Assembly (NCBI GenBank): GCA_044347745.1
Contig: JBIKUD010000013.1
Location: forward strand, 1-64,000
Length of the DNA stretch: 64,000 bases
Reading direction: 5' to 3'
Source of the DNA: JAIBBV01 sp044347745
GTDB lineage: Bacteria; Bdellovibrionota_C; UBA2361; JAFLCA01
The position numbers and the translations under genes were made by a program. Positions within the stretch are counted from its first letter, which is position 1; each line of letters opens with the position of its first letter. The notes beneath the pieces are model-generated. The model was not told where the DNA came from and searched no databases. It was given only the letters and a program-made list of their open reading frames with translations. This document shows, in pieces, positions 17,677 to 26,190 of the stretch.

Positions 17677-19302
17677 CTAGGGCTTGGATGCACCAAACCA
17701 CACGCCCGGAGTTCGGCGCTGTAGCAAGTGCCCAAGGTATTCATCATAACCAATAATTCTCTCCATGCCGGCGAGCCCCAGCGTGCGGTGCGCCCCAAGA
17801 TTTCCGTGGGCTGTCTCTTTAAGCTGATTATGTTCAAGGGATTGCTCAACTCCTAAGGTGCTTAAGGCACTGCGTCCCAGTTTCAGCGAGGTGCTTTGCG
17901 CTAAGTGCAGCCACTGATCAAGAGTAAGAGTTTCATGCAAAGCCGAGAGTGCGCGCATACTGACTTGTAGTGGAAGTTGAGTGCCTAGTGCTTCGGCCAG
18001 TGTTTGGCAGTTAGGTTGCACACGTAGTAAAAATCGGGAGGGGATGGAAATTCCCTGCCAGGGAACTTCAGTGCTGAGGATCTGGGTGCTCGGCTGCACT
18101 CCAAATACCACTGATTGGGTAAGTGCAAACTCCTCAAGGCATTCGAGGCCTTTAGAGTGCGCCCACGTTGTGATACCCAGAATTGCCGTATCAGGCCTAC
18201 ACTTTTGGCTTAGGCTCAAATGTGCCGCAAAAAAAGGACGTGCATAGGTACGATCTGACGCCAATAGAAATGTCCGTTCGCCAGTTACTCGAGTCGCTAC
18301 CTGACTCAGTAAATCTGAGAGTGTTGGATTATTGGAAAATCGCAAGAAATCTAAATTAAGCCGTGCATATTTCTGTTGGCAATAACCAGCCAGGTCCTGC
18401 CGAGCCGCATCGATCGCAACGAGCACCTGGGCATTTAATGAAATTGCTTGTTCAAATATTGATTCAAGGCAGCGGTCTAGTGCCTCTGCAGTTGCGGTTC
18501 CGGCATGGGGATTCCGCCAAGTATCTAGTGCAGAGACAACAATTGAAATTGGTTTTGGATAAAATGGCGTGATCTCTTCGCCTTTTATTGAGTTAAGGAG
18601 CTGAAGATAGGCAGCGAGACTCTCTTGGTTTTGTTCCTCGACCGGGCTTGGGAGAATATGGTTTGAAAGTTGAGGAGCTACGCTCTTGGGATTCCAAATT
18701 CCAAGCTGCGCTTCATCTGGAAAAGTAACAGCGCAAGCCGCGCTAAAAACGCGAGTAAGGTGTCGCTGCCAAATAATCGAGCGATGTTTTGCGGCGTGAA
18801 AGGCCCCGAACTTTCGGCAACTAATGCAATGGGCGCACTTATCGTGTGATTCGGGACCAGAGCAGCCAATTTCTTCATCATCGAAGAGAGTGCCTTTGGG
18901 GCAGCTCATGTTCGCATCAAGCATGCTTATAACGAGTTTGGTGCCAAGAAGTCGGGCCGTTGGTGCAAGAGATCCAGGGGTGCGTTGATTGCTTAGAATT
19001 AATTGCACTACTTCAATTCCATACTCCCACACGATGCGATGTAGCGCGCTTTCAAAGTAGGGGTCCCAGTAGGCATAGTTCTCAGGACGCTCAGATCGAC
19101 GGAAATTCCAAAGGAGGCCGCCTTTTATCTGTTCAATTTGAATGGTGCTTTGTGTGGTTTCTTCGTCAATGATCTCTCGCAGTATGACCGTTTCAACGCC
19201 CTTGCTGCCTAATTCGGCGACGTAGCTGAGCAAATTCTGGAATTCAAGTTTTTGCTTCCATTGTTCACTCTGGTTATCAGCAAATACGACGCACAATTTC
19301 AT
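17677..19302 (-). CDS. two-domain glycosyltransferase-like protein (paralogue 2)
   Basis: A 541-residue protein. The N-terminal 220 residues resemble a GT4 N-terminal domain, including a cysteine cluster at 134-162 (CPKGTLF, CSGPES, CAHCISC) found in many GT4 enzymes. The rest looks like a degraded GT2/GT-A domain (PISIVVSALDTW, LDRCLESIFEQA, FLLASDRTYARPFF). It lacks an obvious GT4 C-terminal nucleotide-binding EXE segment, so activity is uncertain. It is a tandem paralogue of the next gene upstream, 8 bases away. Confidence 0.55.
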   Translation of the reverse strand: MKLCVVFADNQSEQWKQKLEFQNLLSYVAELGSKGVETVILREIIDEETTQSTIQIEQIKGGLLWNFRRSERPENYAYWDPYFESALHRIVWEYGIEVVQLILSNQRTPGSLAPTARLLGTKLVISMLDANMSCPKGTLFDDEEIGCSGPESHDKCAHCISCRKFGAFHAAKHRSIIWQRHLTRVFSAACAVTFPDEAQLGIWNPKSVAPQLSNHILPSPVEEQNQESLAAYLQLLNSIKGEEITPFYPKPISIVVSALDTWRNPHAGTATAEALDRCLESIFEQAISLNAQVLVAIDAARQDLAGYCQQKYARLNLDFLRFSNNPTLSDLLSQVATRVTGERTFLLASDRTYARPFFAAHLSLSQKCRPDTAILGITTWAHSKGLECLEEFALTQSVVFGVQPSTQILSTEVPWQGISIPSRFLLRVQPNCQTLAEALGTQLPLQVSMRALSALHETLTLDQWLHLAQSTSLKLGRSALSTLGVEQSLEHNQLKETAHGNLGAHRTLGLAGMERIIGYDEYLGHLLQRRTPGVWFGASKP

Positions 19303-19310
19303 AGTAAGTA

Positions 19311-20942
19311 CTATTTGGTTCTGGAATTAGAGAGCCATACTCCTGGGTTAATAGAATGAAGGAGTTTATGCATCAATTCGCCGTAAGCAATTATGCCGTT
19401 CGGAGTGGGCAGCCCCAACATTCGGTGAGCAGTTAAGGTTCCGCGGGCTGAGCCGCTCAGCTGCATGAGTTCAGGATCTTGATTAATTGCCTCGAGAGGA
19501 ATGCTCATGCGACCGAGTTGAGCGCTCTGCACCTGAGCCATCTGAAGCCAGCGTTCTAAGGTCAAAGCCTCATTTAAGGCAGAAAGTGCTTGCGGAAACT
19601 GCCTGACCGTAAGCGCCGAATTACCTAACGCTTGGCCGAGTGTATTAAAGCCTGGTGAAGCATTTTTTAGGTATGCAGTTGGAAATGAGGCTGCGAACCA
19701 TGGTGTCTCACTGGAAAGAGTTCCAATTTCTTCACTGAGTTTAAATTGAATTGACTCACTCAGCACATGCTCTTCGAGTGAAGCAAGTGGTTTGGAGTGA
19801 GTCCAACCGGTGAGTCCAACTAAGACCGCATTTTGAATGTCCGAGCCAGCGGCCCGGGCATGCGCTTGTACAAATTGGGGCGAATAGGTGCGATCTACTG
19901 GTGCAAGTACTGTTCGTTCAGTTTTAAGCAATGGGTAGTTAGCCGCCAAAAATGCCGACAAATTGGGTGCAACAGGAAAAGCGAGAAACCTGAGTGGAGC
20001 ACCGGCAAACTTCTGCGAGAAAAAAGTGGCGTATTCTGGATTTGAATTAAGAATGCCGACAAAGATCTGTGAGCGCGTTTTGATCGCTTGAGGAATAAGT
20101 GATTCAAGACACAATTGAAGATGTTCCTGGATGCTCATGTGGGAATTCGTGAGCCATTCTTGGAAGGCAGGAATTAATATTGAAATTGGGGCGGATTGTG
20201 TTGATCGAGGGGCTGGCTTCACAATTTCCGAGTAAAGCGTGCTGAGCGTCTGAGGCAGCGATTCGCTCACTTCATCAGCAAGCGGCCATTCTACAATTGC
20301 CGTTTGTACGCTACCGAGCGTCTGTGAAACTCGAAGGGTGTCTAATATTTGTTCATTCGGGCACATCAGCAGTGAAGTGCTCTTGAAAACTCGATGCAAA
20401 TGTTTATTCCAAAGGATTATGCGGTGTTTTGAGGCGAAATACTGAGAAAATTTGCCGCAAGATAGGCATTCGGCGCATTTTTCAACTGACTCAGGGCCTG
20501 TGCATTCGCTTTTGTCTTGGTCAATTAAATTGTCTTGAGTGCAGGTAAACGAGCAGTCTGGCGAGCTAATTACTAGCTTTGCTCCAAGGAGGCCAGCAAT
20601 AGGCCCCAAGGATGCGGGTACCCGAAGTTGGGAGATAAAAAGATGCACGAGTTCAATGCCGTATTCCCAAACAATTTTGTATAAAATGTCATCGAGTAAA
20701 GGGTCGGCGAAGGTATGATGATCAGGGCGCTCGGCACGGGTAAATTGCCAGAGTAGCCCCCCTTCGATTTGCTGAATATCTACCTCGGGTTCTTCGGCTT
20801 GTGGATCCAAAACTTCATATAGAATTACCGATTGAATGCCCAGAGGTTTTAGATTTCGTGCAAGGGAAGTAAGACGCTCGCGCTCTTCTTCTCTCCAGTG
20901 TTCACCTCGATTGCAGTCAGCGAGTACAAAACAGATATTCAT
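19311..20942 (-). CDS. two-domain glycosyltransferase-like protein (paralogue 1)
   Basis: A 543-residue protein that aligns end to end with its downstream neighbour: the same start (NICFVLADCNRGE versus KLCVVFADNQSEQ), the same GGLLW, IVWEYGIE and ECTGPES cysteine cluster, the same GT2-like middle and the same C-terminal GxLxAHRxLGLP segment. The pair arose by tandem duplication and has diverged considerably. Its position between a GT2 enzyme and a GT-C enzyme suggests surface polysaccharide or protein glycosylation. Confidence 0.55.
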   Translation of the reverse strand: MNICFVLADCNRGEHWREEERERLTSLARNLKPLGIQSVILYEVLDPQAEEPEVDIQQIEGGLLWQFTRAERPDHHTFADPLLDDILYKIVWEYGIELVHLFISQLRVPASLGPIAGLLGAKLVISSPDCSFTCTQDNLIDQDKSECTGPESVEKCAECLSCGKFSQYFASKHRIILWNKHLHRVFKSTSLLMCPNEQILDTLRVSQTLGSVQTAIVEWPLADEVSESLPQTLSTLYSEIVKPAPRSTQSAPISILIPAFQEWLTNSHMSIQEHLQLCLESLIPQAIKTRSQIFVGILNSNPEYATFFSQKFAGAPLRFLAFPVAPNLSAFLAANYPLLKTERTVLAPVDRTYSPQFVQAHARAAGSDIQNAVLVGLTGWTHSKPLASLEEHVLSESIQFKLSEEIGTLSSETPWFAASFPTAYLKNASPGFNTLGQALGNSALTVRQFPQALSALNEALTLERWLQMAQVQSAQLGRMSIPLEAINQDPELMQLSGSARGTLTAHRMLGLPTPNGIIAYGELMHKLLHSINPGVWLSNSRTK

Positions 20943-20950
20943 AGTTCCCT

Positions 20951-22261
20951 CTAACGCTTGAATTCGCCATCACGCACTTTGGAGGCGGCGGCCTGGGAGA
21001 GATCCATTCCCCCTGGATTAAAAATATTGATTGCACCATCACCATTCGAAATGGTTTCCACATGAAGGCCAGTTTGTTTTTGTCTACGCGTTTCGTGTTG
21101 TAGCTCTACAAAAAGCATCTGCGCGGCAGGGTCGAAAGGGCAGTGTTTGAGGGTGTTTTTAATACATTCATACGCGTCGGCAAATCTGCCTAGTTTGTAA
21201 TACGTTTGTGCCTTCGGAAGCCCAAGGTCGTCCGACAATAAGTTGCGCGATTCCATGGCATCACAGAGCGTCGACAGAATATCGTATTCTTCGTTCTCCA
21301 AAAGTGATTGCATTAAGGGAGGACACACGCGCTGCAAAAACTTTTCGTCGGGCGCATAAGACATTGCTTCGTGAATGAGTCGAGCAGCGGTGAGATAGTC
21401 CTCTGCATTTTGTACCAAACTAGGAAGCATGGCCAAGCGAATGCCAGCTTTCATGCGAGGTTCAAGCTCGTGTACCCAACTGGGAGTATTTGGATCTTGA
21501 ATGAGGGTATTGTAGGAATTTTCAATAAGTTTGACCATGAGTTGAAGCATGGCAGAACCGGAGGAAAGCTGGTTCTTGTGCATCGCAAATTTAGCGACGA
21601 ACCCTGGTACATAGTGAATTGGGTAATGTATGCCTACTTTTGCGTAGTAATCATACATACAGCAGTGTTCTTCTTCGTTATAATTGAAAAATCCTGAATT
21701 TTGGAGTGCGCTTCGTCTAAAAAAGCTACTGCAATAGTTAGGCAGAATTTCCCAGCACAGATACTTTTTTATATCCCATTTAAGTGTATTTGTTTTTTGA
21801 TACGGGTGAATTTGACCAGACGCATCTGTTGCCAAAACATCGCCAAAAATGCCGCCAGCGCTTGGCCGATTCAGTAATTGCTCGACTCCCCATGAGATGG
21901 CACCAGGCAAGAGCTCTTCGTCAGTCCAGCACATTCCAATAATATCGCCGGTACAACGTTCAAGTCCCCAATAGGTTGCCTTATTTGGTGTGTCTTTTTT
22001 GGATTCGAGTTTAATTTTGCTGCCGTATTTCGAGATGATATTCAACGTGTTGTCAGTCGAATTGCCATCTTGAATAACATATTCGATTCGTGGGTAGTCT
22101 TGTGAGAGTACGCTTTCAATGCAGCGCTCGATGTTATGTTCAGCGTTGCGACACACGGTAAGTATTGAAACGAGTGGAATATCGCTGCGTCCAGCGAAGG
22201 AACGAGTTGCGGCGCCCGGTGCGGTTCGCTTCTTTGAAGTTGCTTCGAATTGCTTTGCCAT
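20951..22261 (-). CDS. family 2 glycosyltransferase with TPR-like C-terminus
   Basis: A 436-residue protein. Residues about 28-130 form a GT-A domain (VSILTVCRNAEHNIERCIESVLSQDYP, then VIQDGNSTDNT and a CWTDEELLPGA segment in the DxD place). The C-terminal third is helical with TPR-like repeats (AQTYYKLGRFADAYECIKNTLKHCPFDPAAQMLF). It is the first gene of the four-gene glycosyltransferase operon and lies 8 bases before paralogue 1. Confidence 0.8.
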   Translation of the reverse strand: MAKQFEATSKKRTAPGAATRSFAGRSDIPLVSILTVCRNAEHNIERCIESVLSQDYPRIEYVIQDGNSTDNTLNIISKYGSKIKLESKKDTPNKATYWGLERCTGDIIGMCWTDEELLPGAISWGVEQLLNRPSAGGIFGDVLATDASGQIHPYQKTNTLKWDIKKYLCWEILPNYCSSFFRRSALQNSGFFNYNEEEHCCMYDYYAKVGIHYPIHYVPGFVAKFAMHKNQLSSGSAMLQLMVKLIENSYNTLIQDPNTPSWVHELEPRMKAGIRLAMLPSLVQNAEDYLTAARLIHEAMSYAPDEKFLQRVCPPLMQSLLENEEYDILSTLCDAMESRNLLSDDLGLPKAQTYYKLGRFADAYECIKNTLKHCPFDPAAQMLFVELQHETRRQKQTGLHVETISNGDGAINIFNPGGMDLSQAAASKVRDGEFKR

Positions 22262-22433
22262 AGTTGATATAGCGTGCTGGTGCCGAAGTCTTAAAACTGC
22301 TCTACTTTCGGCATCTTAAAATTTTTGATGCACGATCCCTGGATCACTAGGATGCCAGAGGGGGGGCAAAGCGGTGCTGGAGAGTTTAGGCGCCAGCGCA
22401 CTTAAAACTCGCATACTGTTTTGGAGAGGTAGT

Positions 22434-23048
22434 ATGATTAATAAATACAAGTACTTATGTGTTATTTTGGTCTCTGCCTGGATTTTGGTCTGTCCGCGCT
22501 TCCTGGCCCCCGCATTTGCGGAGAACCTGGTGTGCGAAAGTGAGGTTTGTTTTGCAAAGGTGGCCCAGGTTGGCGATCGCTCATTGCCTCTGCTTGGGGT
22601 CAGTTTAATGCGTTACTACGGATTTAGGCTGTATGTGGCTGCTTTATACGCAGACCCTGCCCATGCGTCAACGCAAGCTATTGTGGGCACTGTTCCCAAA
22701 AAATTAGTGCTTCATTACCTACGCGAATTTTCTTCGAATGATTTTATAACCTCGGGCCTAAAGTTTATGAAAAAGAATCCGGCGTTCAATTTGGAAACGC
22801 TTGCGGCTCCAATCGACCAGATGGATAAGCTTTATCTGCCCGTGGTTGAGGGGGACCGCTATTCCCTTTCATTTCTTCCAGGCCAAGGAGGTGTCGAGGG
22901 GCAAACAAGTTTACAGTTAAATGAAAAACTTTTGGGGTCAGTGAAGGGCGATGCCTTTCAGGCTGCGTATTTTGGAATCTGGCTCTCAGAGTATTCTGCC
23001 AAAGAGGCGTTTACAAAAAAACTATTTTCTCTAGAAAAAACCTCCTAA
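22434..23048 (+). CDS. exported chalcone isomerase-like domain protein
   Basis: A 204-residue protein with a signal peptide (hydrophobic LCVILVSAWILV, cleavage near AFAEN). The mature part fits the bacterial chalcone-isomerase-like family: VGDRSLPLLGVSLMRYYGFRLYVAALYA, then VPKKLVLHYLREFSSNDFI and the final FQAAYFGIWLSE. Plant chalcone isomerase activity is not expected; fatty acid binding is suggested for the fold. The ATG at 22434 has a GGAGAGG site; the frame is open upstream to 22374. Confidence 0.75.
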   Translation: MINKYKYLCVILVSAWILVCPRFLAPAFAENLVCESEVCFAKVAQVGDRSLPLLGVSLMRYYGFRLYVAALYADPAHASTQAIVGTVPKKLVLHYLREFSSNDFITSGLKFMKKNPAFNLETLAAPIDQMDKLYLPVVEGDRYSLSFLPGQGGVEGQTSLQLNEKLLGSVKGDAFQAAYFGIWLSEYSAKEAFTKKLFSLEKTS

Positions 23049-23053
23049 AGGGA

Positions 23054-23872
23054 TTATTCGGAAGAGTTCGATACCCATTGGTGATAGAAAGCAAGCTGAG
23101 CCTCGCGGTCGTGCACCGGCGTTGTATTCAATTTTTGAAGTGAGGTTAAGGGGTAGCCTGGGGTGAGCTCTTCAATCTGAACATGGGTGTCTTCAATTGA
23201 ATAAAAAATTCGCCATGCGCCGCAGCCCATTCGAAAGCGGTTACCAGACTTTATGATCCTTCTGGTGCGATGTGGAGTAGGGTCTATAGAGAGTATTTCC
23301 CGTAGTCGGGGCATTAGGTGCACTGAAAATTCAGAAGCAAGCCATTCAAGCTGGGCCTGAGCGCGCGAGCTGAGTTTGAGGTCATACCCTGGCGTTGTTT
23401 CGAGTTTGTGTTCGAGTACTCCTACCCAGCCCGCGTCAGCGGAGGGAAACGCGTCGACGGTTGGTATATACGGTTTGATATCTAATATTGGAGTGCCATC
23501 AACGAGGTCGGTTTCTCCTACCCATAATGTGCGGCCCTTTATCCTAATGAGAGGCACGCAGGTGAGTCCAATAGCATTCGGCCGATGCGGGGAGCGTGTG
23601 GCAAAGACTCCTCTTTTTTGGGCAGGCCCGCGAGGCGGAAGCACTAAGGGTTTCCAGGTGGAATTTCGATGGAACCAACTGATAATCCAAATTCGCTCAA
23701 AGCCCTCAAGATCTCGTAGCCCTTGTTCGAAGTTTTCACCTGAGTGGAGCTCAATTCGATGTGAGGAGTGTCCCGCACCACGCGGTTGATGAGGGGCTGC
23801 GAATTTGGTGCTCATATCGCAGCGTAGTATGCCGATTGGGCAGGCTTCAAAGGTGACAGCAGTCGTTGTCAT
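23054..23872 (-). CDS. trmO: tRNA (N6-threonylcarbamoyladenosine-37) methyltransferase TrmO
   Basis: About 272 residues of the YaeB/UPF0066 family. The hallmark RGVFATRSPHRPNAIGLT is present, as are CPIGILRCDM at the N-terminus and LDIKPYIP. TrmO uses S-adenosylmethionine to methylate t6A37 in threonine tRNA. A C-terminal extension of about 100 residues ends in a RelE-like FRMGCGAWRIFYSIED segment, as in longer TrmO proteins. The ATG at 23872 is preferred; an ATG at 23899 is possible but runs into a strong palindrome at 23905-23923. Confidence 0.85.
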   Translation of the reverse strand: MTTTAVTFEACPIGILRCDMSTKFAAPHQPRGAGHSSHRIELHSGENFEQGLRDLEGFERIWIISWFHRNSTWKPLVLPPRGPAQKRGVFATRSPHRPNAIGLTCVPLIRIKGRTLWVGETDLVDGTPILDIKPYIPTVDAFPSADAGWVGVLEHKLETTPGYDLKLSSRAQAQLEWLASEFSVHLMPRLREILSIDPTPHRTRRIIKSGNRFRMGCGAWRIFYSIEDTHVQIEELTPGYPLTSLQKLNTTPVHDREAQLAFYHQWVSNSSE

Positions 23873-23904
23873 GAGAATCTTACTATAACTGTAGTTCATC
23901 AATT

Positions 23905-23923
23905 TTATGCTCAGTGAGCATAA
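23905..23923. promoter_or_regulatory. palindrome upstream of trmO
   Basis: The arms TTATGCTCA and TGAGCATAA are exact reverse complements around a single G. The dyad lies about 33 bases before the preferred trmO start. It could be an operator over the promoter or an mRNA hairpin. Confidence 0.45.
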
Positions 23924-24075
23924 TTAACTTTCTTTTGTGTGGAAACGAAGGGGAGGTAAAACGAGCCCTTAGCTAACTATAGGTAATTACATGTTTTTTT
24001 AAAGTAATTTTTTTGTTCTAGGCGGTCTTTCTTTCTGTCGATCTGATTTATAAGGCTATTTTATTACGAGTTTTA

Positions 24076-24801
24076 ATGGCGATTGAGAATCACCCAGCTC
24101 TTGTATTGGACCGAGATCCAGACAGCCGCATGAAGCTTAAGGCCGCTACCTCTGCTGTGCCAAGCCTTAGTCCCGTGCAGCTTTGTGGCCACAGTGTTGA
24201 CGCGTTGCGCGTGCTCTCTGAGGGGCGCGAATGGGATACGGTATTTATTTCGGCAAAATTGGAACCTTCACAGATCGCCGAATTTATAAACCAAGCTAAA
24301 CAAACTCGAGGTGGGAGAGATAGCGCCTACATATTAGTTATCGGTGCCCAAGACCAGAGTTCAAGCGCTGTTGCTGGCCACGTATTGGCTGGTGCTGACA
24401 GTTTTTTATGTGAACCATACTCTGTCGACTCTTTGCAGGAAATTTCTTTACTTTCATCAACCATCAAGCAGCAGCGGCTGCGGGAACGTCAAGAGGGTGC
24501 AGTTCGATTGTTAGTCGACGATATTATTCGAACTCTCGATGCGGTGTCGCTCAGTTTGTATCTTGGGCAACCTCCAGGTCACGCTATTCGAGATTTGAAA
24601 GATCTTGGCTCTGCCATTCAGAATTTAAACGAAGAATGGCGCTCGGTCTTTTACACAGAGCTCATTTCTCGTACTGAGAAGCTATCGGCGCCAGTGAGGC
24701 CAGAAGTTCCAAAAAGTCGAAGAGTTCAAGAGAAGCTCAAGAAGCAACGGGAAGAAGTACAAAAAAGCCAGGGAACTTCGGTTCGTATTATTCGTGGCTA
24801 G
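24076..24801 (+). CDS. pseudo-receiver domain protein
   Basis: A 241-residue protein whose first 125 residues follow a receiver fold: LVLDRDPDSR with the acidic pair, AGADSFLCEPYS in the beta5-alpha5 place. The third strand reads TVFISAKL, so the phospho-acceptor Asp is replaced by Ser, and the Lys of the usual KP pair is Glu (CEP). It cannot be phosphorylated in the usual way. The C-terminal half is helical and ends in a charged, probably coiled tail. No kinase or output domain is nearby. Confidence 0.6.
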   Translation: MAIENHPALVLDRDPDSRMKLKAATSAVPSLSPVQLCGHSVDALRVLSEGREWDTVFISAKLEPSQIAEFINQAKQTRGGRDSAYILVIGAQDQSSSAVAGHVLAGADSFLCEPYSVDSLQEISLLSSTIKQQRLRERQEGAVRLLVDDIIRTLDAVSLSLYLGQPPGHAIRDLKDLGSAIQNLNEEWRSVFYTELISRTEKLSAPVRPEVPKSRRVQEKLKKQREEVQKSQGTSVRIIRG

Positions 24802-24818
24802 ACCAATCCAATTTTCAG

Positions 24819-25484
24819 TTAGTGCGTTCTCTTTGAGGATAGCGCTATTCGCTGCAAGCCCTGTTCAAACTTTGCATCCGCTTCCTGATGAGAAGATGTG
24901 CTCACTTCCAGATTATTAATAATCCCATCGCCAATTCCATACACGCATCCGTGTATGCTTATCTTCTGTCCGCGTTCCCAGGCACTTTGCATTATGGTGG
25001 TACGGCTCACATTACGTACTTGCTCAATCACGTTTAACTCGCAGAGGCGTTGCAGCCCACATGCTGTCGAGTCACAAGCGTTAACAACTTCACGATGCCT
25101 TAGGTAAATGTCGCGTAAATGCAGCAGCCAATTGGAGACTAAGCCAACTTGGCGTCCTTCGTATGCCGCCTGAACACCGCCGCAACCATAGTGCCCACAA
25201 ACAATAATTTGGGAGATGCCCAATACATCAACCGCATACTGAAGTACTGAGAGGAAGTTAAGATCGGTGTGCACCACAAGGTTGGCGACATTGCGATGTA
25301 CAAATACTTCGCCCGGCATCATGCCAATTATTTGGTTCGCAGGTACGCGGCTGTCCGAACACCCAATCCAAAGGAAGTTTGGTTTTTGTTGGCCAGCTAA
25401 ACGATCGAAGAAGGTAGGGTCTTCGCGGCGAACATCTGCCGCCCATTTTTTATTTCGTTCAAGTATTTCTGCTAGTTTATCCAT
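24819..25484 (-). CDS. can: beta-carbonic anhydrase
   Basis: A 221-residue beta-class carbonic anhydrase interconverting CO2 and bicarbonate. The zinc ligands Cys42, Asp44, His98 and Cys101 (GCSDSRVPANQ and CGHYGCGG) match E. coli Can in number and spacing. The ATG at 25484 is preferred over a start 21 bases upstream because a GGGG ribosome binding site lies 4 bases before it. That site is the 3' arm of a very stable hairpin (25489-25520), suggesting translational control. A gamma-CA-family gene lies at 5731. Confidence 0.93.
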   Translation of the reverse strand: MDKLAEILERNKKWAADVRREDPTFFDRLAGQQKPNFLWIGCSDSRVPANQIIGMMPGEVFVHRNVANLVVHTDLNFLSVLQYAVDVLGISQIIVCGHYGCGGVQAAYEGRQVGLVSNWLLHLRDIYLRHREVVNACDSTACGLQRLCELNVIEQVRNVSRTTIMQSAWERGQKISIHGCVYGIGDGIINNLEVSTSSHQEADAKFEQGLQRIALSSKRTH

Positions 25485-25488
25485 AAGT

Positions 25489-25520
25489 CCCCGGCGCTTA
25501 ATCAAATGTATGCGCCGGGG
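25489..25520 (-). promoter_or_regulatory. hairpin enclosing the can ribosome binding site
   Basis: In the can mRNA the 9-bp arms CCCCGGCGC and GCGCCGGGG pair perfectly around a 14-base A/T-rich loop. The 3' arm contains the GGGG that serves as ribosome binding site, 4 bases from the ATG. This can act as an RNA thermometer or a site opened by a ligand or protein. No T-run follows on either strand, so it is not a terminator. Confidence 0.6.
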
Positions 25521-25568
25521 CTTACGGTAAACATTTACCTGCTTCGAAGCAAGCGTTCGCTGTGTTCA

Positions 25569-26051
25569 TTATTCTTGGGCTTTTTGTCCTTTATGATAGG
25601 TCGAATAGACGTACACAGGAACGTTTACATCGCCCAGATGTTTCTTAATGAGTGGAAGCACCTCTTCCCACTTGAGCCTGCCGACACCGGTAGCGAGCTT
25701 TGGTAGCGCTATGCTTGGAACTTTTTCTTCGAGTATATACTGCCGAAGGTCATGAAGGGCTCGATTAACAAACTCTAGGTGAGCCGGTCCGGGATGGTCT
25801 CCTTTTTGTTCGGCAGGTTCCTGTGTGAAAAGATTTATGATTCGTTTGCCTTCAGAACCCTGCCAAACCCAGAGGGACCCAGTCTTCGGGTGTTTGCTTT
25901 GACAAAAATGCCGAAAATCTTTGTAGAGCGAGGGCCAGAGTTGGCGCAGTGAGGCAGCTAACTCAGATTTAAAATCATCGTTGACACCCACACCATGTGC
26001 AATGGTTTGTGCCGAGGTTAATAGAATATCTCCGCTTACTTCTTTAATCAT
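25569..26051 (-). CDS. macro domain (ADP-ribose-binding) protein
   Basis: A 160-residue stand-alone macro domain. The N-terminal GDILLTSAQTIAHGVG forms the adenine-binding edge and the LPKLATGVGRLKWEEVLPLI segment the phosphate loop, resembling the TARG1/DarG-like branch that removes ADP-ribose from macromolecules. No ADP-ribosyltransferase toxin partner lies next to it. Binding is well supported; hydrolase activity is an inference. Confidence 0.8.
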   Translation of the reverse strand: MIKEVSGDILLTSAQTIAHGVGVNDDFKSELAASLRQLWPSLYKDFRHFCQSKHPKTGSLWVWQGSEGKRIINLFTQEPAEQKGDHPGPAHLEFVNRALHDLRQYILEEKVPSIALPKLATGVGRLKWEEVLPLIKKHLGDVNVPVYVYSTYHKGQKAQE

Positions 26052-26190
26052 ATGTTCCTCAATTCAAAAGACTTGTCTATCTATTAACACATGATTGTCA
26101 TTTTTTAAAGGTGCTTGATTAGCTATTTTCTCTCTCGCCGTAGCCAAGTTCGCAGTCTATACTTGAAGCTCTCTTTCAACATTTGTACTT

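Noticed and set aside
25489..25520. The can leader hairpin as a transcription terminator
   Set aside because: There is no T-run on either strand and it lies directly at the start codon.
25569..26051. The macro-domain gene as the antitoxin half of a DarTG system
   Set aside because: No ADP-ribosyltransferase (DarT) gene lies on either side; it stands alone between can and an unrelated membrane protein gene.
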